DNA of 8,146 nucleotides from an uncultured Clostridia bacterium (GTDB lineage: Bacteria > Bacillota > Clostridia > Lachnospirales > Anaerotignaceae): NCBI GenBank assembly GCA_947036475.1, contig CAMQRG010000085.1, forward strand, positions 1 through 8,146. The letters run 5' to 3'. Numbering within the stretch: position 1 is the stretch's first letter; each line of letters starts with the position of its first letter. The notes beneath the pieces are model-generated. The model was given only the letters and a program-made list of their open reading frames with translations, was not told the origin of the DNA and made no database searches. The position numbers were made by a program, and so were the translations under genes. Positions 1-5,484 of the stretch are shown piece after piece.

Positions 1-46
1 TACACGTAAGGAGTCGTCGGCAGCGTCAGATGTGTATAAGAGACAG
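1..46 (+). other. Illumina Nextera adapter contamination
   Basis: These bases are library-preparation sequence, not genome. TACAC (1-5) matches the 3' end of the P5 primer, GTAAGGAG (6-13) matches Nextera i5 index S505/N505 as I recall it, TCGTCGGCAGCGTC (14-27) is the Read 1 tail, and AGATGTGTATAAGAGACAG (28-46) is the 19-bp Tn5 mosaic end. The parts are in the exact order of a Nextera fragment end. Biological sequence therefore starts at about 47, at a tagmentation cut inside the first gene. The contig end is an untrimmed read end and not a natural junction. Confidence 0.97.
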
Positions 47-48
47 GG

Positions 49-432
49 CTCAACACCATAGGCGGGGAACTCCATGCCATAGGCGGGCATACCAAAAATC
101 TGGGACGGGCAATCGTTGGAAAAAGAATTGCGGAACTGGAGCCGCACAGGGAGGATAAGGGAATAACCGCTGTTTTTGTCAAAGCCCTGCAACGCCATGA
201 GACTGCCTTGGCGGGCATGGAAAAAGGCATTTGCGGAGCAATCACACGGATTGAGCGGCTGGAACATTCTACCCAAAAGGGCAAAAAAACATCTTGTGTC
301 CATAGGGAGGCCGCCAGACCTGTCAGAAGTGCCAGACACAGCACGCGCAGGATACCTGTGAACAAGAGGCAGGGACAAAGCAGGAAAGCAGTGGATAGAA
401 GGCGGAAACAGCGAATGGAGCCAGAAAGGTAA
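49..432 (+). CDS. Hypothetical protein, 5'-truncated, upstream of mobC
   Basis: One frame is open from the first genomic bases to the TAA at 430-432, giving 127 C-terminal residues; the true start lies outside the window. I do not recognise the family. The first ~80 residues look helical and charged, with a possible coiled-coil stretch (KGITAVFVKALQRHETALAG, then an ITRIERLEH segment). The last ~45 residues are very rich in Arg and Lys, which would suit nucleic-acid contact, but this is inference. An 11-bp direct repeat (CCATAGGCGGG at 56-66 and 77-87, 21 bp apart) encodes two I-G-G turns. It lies on the same strand as the mobilization genes, 154 bases before mobC, so it may be an element gene of the transfer region. 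The frame choice rests on its being open throughout, while competing frames here are shorter or stop early. Confidence 0.55.
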   Translation, partial: LNTIGGELHAIGGHTKNLGRAIVGKRIAELEPHREDKGITAVFVKALQRHETALAGMEKGICGAITRIERLEHSTQKGKKTSCVHREAARPVRSARHSTRRIPVNKRQGQSRKAVDRRRKQRMEPER

Positions 433-503
433 GTCTTTTTTCGGCGTGGTATCACAGAAATCTGAACACCAGACGCAGTTTTGTTTTTTTAATGGCAAGC
501 ATA

Positions 504-531
504 GCATTTTGCCGTCAAAACGGCAAAATGC
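504..531. repeat. Perfect 12-bp inverted repeat, candidate oriT hairpin 1
   Basis: GCATTTTGCCGT (504-515) is followed by a CAAA loop and its exact reverse complement ACGGCAAAATGC (520-531). Outside this, AAGC (497-500) can pair with GCTT (532-535) across a 3-nt bulge, extending the stem. It sits in the only sizeable non-coding gap near mobC and the relaxase. Relaxases of the MOB-P group usually act at an oriT with inverted repeats next to their own gene, so this is most likely the relaxase/MobC recognition hairpin. No T-tract follows the stem on the + strand, which argues against a terminator. Confidence 0.6.
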
Positions 532-536
532 GCTTG

Positions 537-553
537 TTAGGGGACACCCCTAA
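537..553. repeat. Perfect 7-bp inverted repeat, candidate oriT hairpin 2
   Basis: TTAGGGG (537-543), an ACA loop and CCCCTAA (547-553) form a second perfect hairpin 5 bases after hairpin 1, followed by another CCCC run at 556-559. Two adjacent palindromes of different sequence before a mobC-relaxase pair are typical of an oriT. The spacer between them (GCTTG, 532-536) or the flank of hairpin 2 is a plausible nick region, but the nick cannot be placed from sequence alone. Confidence 0.5.
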
Positions 554-586
554 TACCCCGATGCAGCCCGAAGGAAGGAGGAAAGC

Positions 587-892
587 GTGAAGCAGAGGAA
601 GGAAAAAGTAACTGTCCGTCTGACACGTTCCGAAAAGGAACATCTTGAAAAACAGGCGTGGCTTGCAGGCATGGGCATGGAGCCTTTTATCCGCAGCCTG
701 ATTGCGGGGAGCAATTTGAGGGAACGCCCGCCGGAGTATTGGCGCGGACTGATACAACAGCTTTCCGCGATAGGGAACAATATCAACCAGATTGCGCATA
801 ATACGAATATCACACAAAATGCCAGCAATGCGGAACTGGAGGAAACGCTTACACTCATGCGCGAGGTCTGGGAGATAGTAAAGGGAGTGTAG
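587..892 (+). CDS. mobC: MobC-family relaxosome accessory protein
   Basis: This 101-residue protein fits the bacterial mobilisation protein family (MobC). Family members bind oriT and help the relaxase open and nick DNA in the cytoplasm. The N-terminus (residues 6-40: KVTVRLTRSEKEHLEKQAWL and on) looks like a ribbon-helix-helix DNA-binding fold. Residues 59-76 carry the family signature LSAIGNNINQIAHNTN, followed by a C-terminal helix. The start is GTG at 587, chosen because GGAAGGAGG (573-581) lies 5 nt upstream. It is the first gene after the candidate oriT, and the relaxase begins 3 nt after its stop in the same frame, so the two are translationally linked. Length is normal for the family. 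Confidence 0.9.
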   Translation: MKQRKEKVTVRLTRSEKEHLEKQAWLAGMGMEPFIRSLIAGSNLRERPPEYWRGLIQQLSAIGNNINQIAHNTNITQNASNAELEETLTLMREVWEIVKGV

Positions 893-895
893 GGC

Positions 896-2278
896 TTGGC
901 ATATCTCAAGATATTAGCCAGAAAATACGACTTGGACGGGTGTGCCGCTTACGCCGCGAATGAGGAAAAAACGGTGGAGAATATCACAGGCTATGCCTTG
1001 GATACGGAAAAGACCGAAAAGCGGTTTTACGCGAGCGTTCTGAACTGCGGGAGCGTGGAAACGGCGGGCGCGGAAATGCGGGATACGAAAAGGAGGTTTG
1101 ATAAGGAGGGGAAGGTGCTGTGCTACCACATCATACAATCCTTTTCCCCAGAGGAAGGGACGCCGGAGTTAGTCCATAAAATCGGCATGGATTTCTGCCG
1201 CGAGTGTTTTGGGGATTTTGAAGCAGTAATAGGCACGCACTTGGACAAAGGGCATCTCCATAACCATATCGTAGTCAATTCCGTTTCTTTTGTGGACGGG
1301 AGGAAGTACCGCTCTACGCCGAAAAGCCTTTACGCACTTCGGGAAGTTTCGGACAGGCTGTGCAGGGAAAACGGGCTGTCTGTCATTCAGCCAAAAGGCA
1401 GAGGGCGGCATTATGCCGAATGGAAAGCGGAGAAATCCGGACAGCCGACTGTACGCGGCCAAATCAGGGAAGATATTGACACAGCCATTGAAAAGGCATT
1501 TACATTCCACAGCTTTTTGGAGGAAATGCGGAAAAGCGGGTATGCCATAAAATACGGCGCAAACATCACACATACGTCGGTGAGGCCAGCAGGCAGCGCA
1601 CGCTTTTTCCGGCTGGATACACTGGGCAGCAGATATACGGAAGAAGCCATAAAAGAAAGGCTGTTCCGTCAGCAAAATGTGCAGAAGCACTTCCTGCCAG
1701 TTAAAAAGCATAGGAATGTTAGGAAGGCAAGGCTAAATGGCAACTGCCGGAACAGCCGTAAATTAACGGGTATCAGGGCGTTATACTGGCGTTACCTTTA
1801 TCTTTTAGGCAAAGCCGGAAAACGGACTGCATCGAAAAAAATCAGCCCCTTCCTGTATGAAGATATGGCGCGGTTTGAGCGGTATGTCAGACAGTACAGG
1901 TTTTTGGCAGAGAACAACATAAGCACAGCGGAGGACGTCATGAAAATGAAGTCCTTTTTTGATGGGGAAATCAGCCGTCTTTCCGCCGTAAGGAAAATAC
2001 TTTATCAGGAGATGAGGAAAAAAGGTGAAAAAGCAGACGAAAACATGGAGTATCAATCATACAGTCGGGAAATCAGGGAGTTTCGGCACAAAGCCCGTCA
2101 ATGTGCGGATATTTTGGAAACAGTGCCGAAGATACGGGACAGCTTGCAGAAAATCCAAGAAACCAGCAAAAAGGAGGCGTTGAAGCATGAGCCAAGGCAG
2201 CGAAGCGGCAGAACAAATGACAAGGGAAACTTTGCGGATTTCAGAAACCGTAGCAAAGCTGACAGCAACAGGGGCTAA
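896..2278 (+). CDS. MOB-P type relaxase/mobilization nuclease
   Basis: The 460-residue protein is a DNA-transfer relaxase that would nick oriT, stay joined to the 5' end through a tyrosine, and lead the strand into the recipient. The metal-binding motif III is clear: H115-x-D117-x-x-H120-x-H122-N-H124 (THLDKGHLHNH). A motif II-like YHIIQSFSPEE lies at about 77-87. The likely catalytic tyrosine is Y19 in AAYAANEEKT, matching the Y-x-x-N-x-x-K-T motif I of this family. The region after about 270 is basic, then helical and probably coiled coil (about 325-430). The start is TTG at 896; AAGGGAG (881-887) lies 8 nt upstream and the frame is closed by the mobC stop. The last ~31 codons overlap the next gene and are Arg-rich with low complexity, so the functional protein may effectively end near residue 425. 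No break is seen in the catalytic domain. Confidence 0.93.
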   Translation: MAYLKILARKYDLDGCAAYAANEEKTVENITGYALDTEKTEKRFYASVLNCGSVETAGAEMRDTKRRFDKEGKVLCYHIIQSFSPEEGTPELVHKIGMDFCRECFGDFEAVIGTHLDKGHLHNHIVVNSVSFVDGRKYRSTPKSLYALREVSDRLCRENGLSVIQPKGRGRHYAEWKAEKSGQPTVRGQIREDIDTAIEKAFTFHSFLEEMRKSGYAIKYGANITHTSVRPAGSARFFRLDTLGSRYTEEAIKERLFRQQNVQKHFLPVKKHRNVRKARLNGNCRNSRKLTGIRALYWRYLYLLGKAGKRTASKKISPFLYEDMARFERYVRQYRFLAENNISTAEDVMKMKSFFDGEISRLSAVRKILYQEMRKKGEKADENMEYQSYSREIREFRHKARQCADILETVPKIRDSLQKIQETSKKEALKHEPRQRSGRTNDKGNFADFRNRSKADSNRG

Positions 2279-2723
2279 AAACTTAGGCGTACTGCTTGCG
2301 GCATTGATGAAGGACAACATAAAAATCAAAGGCAAAACAAACCTGAACGCCATGCTGAAAGAAGGAAAGGAATTAAAGGTATTCCCCATACAGGCAGGGT
2401 ATTTGAAGGACTTTGCGGCAGAGGCCAGAAAATACGGCATTTTGTTTTCTGTGATAAAGGACAAAAAAGCAGAGCCGCCGACATTCGATATACTGGCAAG
2501 AGCCGAGGACGTTTCCAAAATCAACAGGGTTTTGGAACGCATCGAATATCCTGTTCCCAGCGGGGAACGGGTAGAATTAAAAAAAACTGCTCTGCAAGAG
2601 GACAAATCCAGCAGGCAAGAGAATGGCTCCAATACCAACAAAACAGCTATGACTGCGACTGAAACGGTAAAGAAGAAAATCGCAAAGGCCAGAAAGCCCA
2701 AAACAACAGAGAAAGAGCGGTGA
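2187..2723 (+). CDS. PcfB/DUF3801-family transfer protein
   Basis: The 178-residue protein resembles the PcfB (DUF3801) family, cytoplasmic accessory proteins of Gram-positive conjugation that join the relaxosome and are thought to help present the relaxase to the VirD4-type coupling protein. Helices occupy about 1-45 (SEAAEQMTRETLRISETV, then AKNLGVLLAALMKDN). The core at 46-120 includes KGKTNLNAMLKEGKELKVF and AAEARKYGILFSVIKD, typical of the family. The tail after about 125 is disordered, ends Lys-rich and may bind DNA. ATG 2187 has AGGAGG at 2172-2177, 9 nt upstream, and overlaps the relaxase end by 92 nt, consistent with one operon. In related elements a VirD4 gene commonly follows; here a surface-protein block follows instead. 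Confidence 0.82.
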   Translation: MSQGSEAAEQMTRETLRISETVAKLTATGAKNLGVLLAALMKDNIKIKGKTNLNAMLKEGKELKVFPIQAGYLKDFAAEARKYGILFSVIKDKKAEPPTFDILARAEDVSKINRVLERIEYPVPSGERVELKKTALQEDKSSRQENGSNTNKTAMTATETVKKKIAKARKPKTTEKER

Positions 2724-2727
2724 AGAT

Positions 2728-3666
2728 ATGAAAAGATTTTTATGCAGTTTCCTGATAACCTTATCCTTTTGCGGCACAGCATTTGCGGCAAGTGTGTATC
2801 CGGTAAGCGTAGAAACAGTGCAGAACGGGAAACAGGAAGAAATCCATAAGGTATACGAATCGAAAAACGCAGAAACGCCGGAAATGATACCGAAAAATGA
2901 TTTTGAGCATAACGGCGTATGGTATGAATTGAAAGATATTTTGAAGGAAGAACTCCCCTCTTATGAAACCAGACAGGTTTCGGAGCCTGTTACGCTGGAA
3001 AGCCAGTCGAATAAAATGGAGGATATTCTCCCGCTGATTCCAGCGGAGAAAGATGTGCAGACAGAGGACGGGTTTTCCGGCAGATTGGAACTGGATATTT
3101 CTTCGGTGAAAATTGAAAGCAAGGGTACAGGCAGGAGCAGCTACCAGAAATCAGTCACAAGGACATATCCGAACCTTGCGGGGGCTGACTTGCAGTATAT
3201 CCCCAAGACTACGGTGGAGGGCGGCAGTACCTTGCAGTTTTCTTCGGTAGAATGGCAGAGCGACAACACTGCCAATGTGGACGATTATGCAGTTACAGAC
3301 CGCTTTACGGCAGTCGTAGCCTATTCCGGCACAGGTACTCGCAGTTACAGCAAGGGCTATATTGTGACTGCGGAATATAAAGGGACTGTATCCAAAACAA
3401 GCATGGATACTACAAGATATACGGCAGTGTTCCGCAGCGGTGAGCCTGTTGTGATAGGGAACCCGCCTGTTGACTGGCGGCAGATACTCCTGATTCTGGG
3501 CGGTGTTCTGGCTGTGCCAGCCACGCTTGCGGCAGTTTGGTTTGTAAAACAGAAAGGAGCGAGGAAACATGAAAATGATGACATGGGACAGACAGAAGCT
3601 GATGCTGACGCTGGCGGCAGTATTGGCGGCGGCAATGATGACTCCTACCCAGGTGTCCGCCCTTGA
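2728..3666 (+). CDS. Secreted single-pass membrane protein, unknown function
   Basis: I do not recognise the family. The 312-residue product begins with a clear signal peptide (MKRFLCSFLITLSFCGTAFA, probable cut after A-F-A at about 21). An extracellular part of about 230 residues follows: the first 100 are charged, and the second half (about 117-235) is Ser/Thr/Tyr-rich with alternating beta-like segments such as YIVTAEYKGTVSKT. A membrane helix at about 252-273 (ILLILGGVLAVPATLAAVWF) is followed by KQKGARK, so the topology is N-out, C-in. The acidic, Gly-rich tail (about 281-312) is encoded inside the overlap with the sortase gene and may have little function. ATG 2728 is 4 nt after the pcfB stop; the ribosome site is weak (GAGCGG, 2715-2720), suggesting coupled translation. 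The adjacent sortase, hydrolase and adhesin suggest a role on the outer face of the membrane, perhaps as partner or scaffold for surface assembly; this is inference. Confidence 0.8.
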   Translation: MKRFLCSFLITLSFCGTAFAASVYPVSVETVQNGKQEEIHKVYESKNAETPEMIPKNDFEHNGVWYELKDILKEELPSYETRQVSEPVTLESQSNKMEDILPLIPAEKDVQTEDGFSGRLELDISSVKIESKGTGRSSYQKSVTRTYPNLAGADLQYIPKTTVEGGSTLQFSSVEWQSDNTANVDDYAVTDRFTAVVAYSGTGTRSYSKGYIVTAEYKGTVSKTSMDTTRYTAVFRSGEPVVIGNPPVDWRQILLILGGVLAVPATLAAVWFVKQKGARKHENDDMGQTEADADAGGSIGGGNDDSYPGVRP

Positions 3667-4468
3667 TTCAGACTGGAACTATACATATAGCAATCCGGCC
3701 TATGATGGCTTCGGAAAGCCTACGTCCATTGAGCCTGTACAGGTTATCGAAACCACAGAAACAGGAAATATCAACCGCAGTAAGGACAGTGCATTCGTCC
3801 CTCCCCTTTTCGGCTCGTATTCAGCGGATACCAAAGGGACAGGCGAACTGCTGACACCCAACATTTCCGGCGTGCCGCCTATGGCAATCGGTACGGGTGC
3901 GGGAGCCTTTATGCCTTCCGGAACGGCGGCGCAGATGCAGGGCGGCAGTACGGCAGCTGGTACAGGTATTTCGGATATTCCTGCAAGTGTCGGCGCGGGC
4001 GGTACGGCGTTCCCGCCCTCTGCTGGTTCAAATGTAAGTTTCAGCTATTCAGAAAATAAATTCACCCTGCCCGATGGATTATATGATGCAGACAACAGCA
4101 TAGGGCGGCTGGAAATCCCTTCATTGGAACTGTCTGTAAAGGTCTATGAAACGGAAAGCCTGCAATCCCTTGCCAAAGGCGCGGGGCATTTCAAGTCTAC
4201 TTCCTGCTGGGACGGGAATGTCGGTATTTGTGGGCATAACAGGGGCGTGACGAACCATTTTGGCAAAATCCATACGCTGGAAAACGGTGATACAGTGAAA
4301 TACACAACGAAACTGGGGACAAGGACATATCAGGTTGTTTCCGTAACGAAGATAGAAGAAACGAATTTTTCCAGTCTGGAGCGTACCAGCGATAACAGAA
4401 TTACACTGATTACCTGTGTCAATAACCAGCCGACAAAAAGATGGTGTGTGCAGGCGGTTGAAAAGTAA
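3569..4468 (+). CDS. Class D-like sortase with long N-terminal linker
   Basis: Sortases are membrane-bound transpeptidases that cut a C-terminal sorting motif and join the protein to peptidoglycan or another pilin. The catalytic domain is the last ~130 residues (about 168-299). His223 lies in GICGHNRG, Cys283 in ITLITC (the TLxTC signature) and Arg291 in TKRWCVQA, so all three active residues are present. The GRLEIPSLELSVKVYE strand opens the fold. The N-terminus (RQKLMLTLAAVLAAAMMTP) is a signal peptide or signal anchor. Between them lies an unusually long Gly/Ser/Thr/Ala-rich, apparently disordered spacer of about 135 residues. There is no C-terminal membrane helix. Extra cysteines C213, C221 and C293 sit around the active site. 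ATG 3569 has AAAGGAG (3553-3559) 9 nt upstream and overlaps the previous gene by 98 nt. The likely substrate is the adhesin downstream, although its sorting motif lies outside the window. The assignment to class D rather than B is less certain. Confidence 0.9.
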   Translation: MKMMTWDRQKLMLTLAAVLAAAMMTPTQVSALDSDWNYTYSNPAYDGFGKPTSIEPVQVIETTETGNINRSKDSAFVPPLFGSYSADTKGTGELLTPNISGVPPMAIGTGAGAFMPSGTAAQMQGGSTAAGTGISDIPASVGAGGTAFPPSAGSNVSFSYSENKFTLPDGLYDADNSIGRLEIPSLELSVKVYETESLQSLAKGAGHFKSTSCWDGNVGICGHNRGVTNHFGKIHTLENGDTVKYTTKLGTRTYQVVSVTKIEETNFSSLERTSDNRITLITCVNNQPTKRWCVQAVEK

Positions 4469-4478
4469 GGCACGATAA

Positions 4479-4516
4479 GGGAGGTTTTAATGAACAGAGT
4501 CAGGGACAGTCCTCCC
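4479..4516 (+). promoter_or_regulatory. Possible Shine-Dalgarno-sequestering inverted repeat
   Basis: GGGAGG (4479-4484), the strong ribosome site before the ATG at 4490, is exactly complementary to CCTCCC (4511-4516), with a 26-nt loop that contains that ATG. On transcripts reading through from the sortase gene this could hide the upstream start and favour the ATG at 4589. The stem is only 6 bp and the loop is long, and a small competing hairpin (GGAC/GTCC) overlaps it, so the call is weak. Confidence 0.25.
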
Positions 4517-4534
4517 AATATTTCTGCTGGTTTT

Positions 4535-4563
4535 TTGCATTATCTATGGATATCGTTTATAAT
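4535..4563 (+). promoter_or_regulatory. Candidate sigma-A promoter for the CHAP gene
   Basis: A perfect -10 box TATAAT (4558-4563) stands 17 bp after TTGCAT (4535-4540), which matches the first three -35 bases. Transcription would start at about 4570, roughly 20 nt before the ATG at 4589 and after the alternative ATG at 4490. It lies in a 120-bp gap that is visibly more AT-rich than its surroundings. It would let the hydrolase and adhesin be expressed apart from the mobilization genes. Confidence 0.55.
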
Positions 4564-4588
4564 GGATTTAAGAAAGGGGCTGATAAGT

Positions 4589-5410
4589 ATGAAAAAAAGG
4601 TTAATCCCAGCGTTGTCCATAGCTTTTAGTCTGGTGTTGTCTGTTCCGGCATTTGCCCAGCATATTTACATCGGGGATACGGAAACGGTAATCTCCTATG
4701 ACGAAAAAGGGAACAAGATTATTACACTGATTTTTGATCCGGCAAAAACGCCTGATTATATGAAGCCAGACAGCCCGAATTACTGGAGAAAGGCGGAGCA
4801 GGCGCAGATGGTACAGATTGCAGATGTTCCGGCATTCCCACAGGCAGGACAAGCCGCAGATTTTACGGCACAGCCGGAAGAAACACCATTCCAGCCAATC
4901 CCGCCTCTGACAGAAGCACCGGAGGTCGGGACGGTGCTGGCAGAGATTGAATATATGGATAAAAACGGTGAAATCCATTTCACAGAAACGTATTACGGCG
5001 GTGAGGACGGGCAATGCACATGGTATGCGCGTGGACGTTTCAGGGAAGTGCATGGAATTGTCCTTCCATATATGGGAAATGCAAAAGTCTGGGCAGATAA
5101 AGCTGGAAATTATCCAGAGGTCGATGTTATAACAGATTTGTCAGATGTTCCGGAACAGGCAGTGGCTGTTTTCCGGCCGACTGGCCGGTTTCGCGACTGG
5201 CCCGGACACGTCCGTTTCGTTGAATATGTAGAACGGGATAAATATGGAAAGCCGGAAACAGTGTACTATACAGATGCTAATGGAGCAGGTGATCCGGAAA
5301 AGGATTCCTATACTTCTGGGTATGATGGTTCTGTAAAAGCGGTAAGTTATGCCGATTTTCTGGAACCGTATGGATCTAAATTGATCGGGTATATCCTGCC
5401 TCGGAAATAA
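4589..5410 (+). CDS. Secreted CHAP-domain peptidoglycan hydrolase
   Basis: The 273-residue product begins with a signal peptide (MKKRLIPALSIAFSLVLSVPAFA, cut after A-F-A at about 23). A region of about 110 residues of unknown fold with a Pro-rich stretch (about 98-115) precedes a C-terminal CHAP amidase/endopeptidase domain (about 133-270). C143 lies in DGQCTWYARGR, the classic CHAP nucleophile motif. H207 in WPGHVRFVEYV and D229/N231 in YYTDANG complete the likely triad. CHAP enzymes cleave peptide or amide bonds of peptidoglycan; in conjugation systems such enzymes make room in the wall for the transfer apparatus. ATG 4589 is chosen because it directly begins the signal peptide, has AAAGGGG (4573-4579) 9 nt upstream and follows a good promoter. 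An in-frame ATG at 4490, also with a strong ribosome site (AAGGGAGG, 4477-4484), would add 33 residues before the signal peptide. No membrane helix or sorting signal is seen after the CHAP domain, so it is probably released or held by the wall. Confidence 0.88.
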   Translation: MKKRLIPALSIAFSLVLSVPAFAQHIYIGDTETVISYDEKGNKIITLIFDPAKTPDYMKPDSPNYWRKAEQAQMVQIADVPAFPQAGQAADFTAQPEETPFQPIPPLTEAPEVGTVLAEIEYMDKNGEIHFTETYYGGEDGQCTWYARGRFREVHGIVLPYMGNAKVWADKAGNYPEVDVITDLSDVPEQAVAVFRPTGRFRDWPGHVRFVEYVERDKYGKPETVYYTDANGAGDPEKDSYTSGYDGSVKAVSYADFLEPYGSKLIGYILPRK

Positions 5411-5426
5411 ATAACAAGTCAATCGA

Positions 5427-5463
5427 AGAAAAAGGCTTTGCGAAAAACGCAGGGCCTTTTTCT
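5427..5463 (+). terminator. Strong intrinsic terminator/attenuator between CHAP and adhesin genes
   Basis: AGAAAAAGGC (5427-5436) is the exact reverse complement of GCCTTTTTCT (5454-5463). Inside it TGCG (5439-5442) pairs with CGCA (5448-5451), and TT/GG between them form two U-G wobbles, so the stem is about 16 bp with an AAAAA loop. The upstream A-tract and downstream T-tract make it look bidirectional. It begins 17 nt after the CHAP stop and ends 5 nt before the adhesin ribosome site. No space remains for a separate promoter after it, so adhesin expression would depend on read-through. Confidence 0.85.
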
Positions 5464-5484
5464 ATTGCAAAGGAGTTGAAAGAT

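Noticed and set aside
28..46. Tn5 mosaic end as evidence of a natural transposon
   Set aside because: It is joined to the P5 tail, an index and the Read 1 adapter in library order, so it comes from tagmentation.
176..361. 61-codon + frame overlapping the first gene
   Set aside because: It overlaps a longer frame open since the start of genomic sequence, begins at a non-ATG codon and has no ribosome site.
481..507. Possible promoter (TTGTTT and TAGCAT) before mobC
   Set aside because: Spacing is only about 15 bp, both boxes match poorly, and the second overlaps the oriT-like hairpin arm; T-richness alone explains the resemblance.
504..553. The two hairpins as transcription terminators of the first gene
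   Set aside because: Neither is followed by a T-tract on the + strand, and their placement directly before mobC and the relaxase fits an oriT better.
1169..1711. 180-codon open frame on the - strand
   Set aside because: It is antisense to the conserved catalytic part of the relaxase; the Cys/Pro/Phe-rich translation resembles no protein and is a codon-bias shadow.
2057..2791. 244-codon open frame on the - strand
   Set aside because: It lies opposite the relaxase tail, all of pcfB and the following signal peptide, which have good ribosome sites and family motifs. Its own translation shows no recognisable domain and no ribosome site was seen, so it is a shadow frame.
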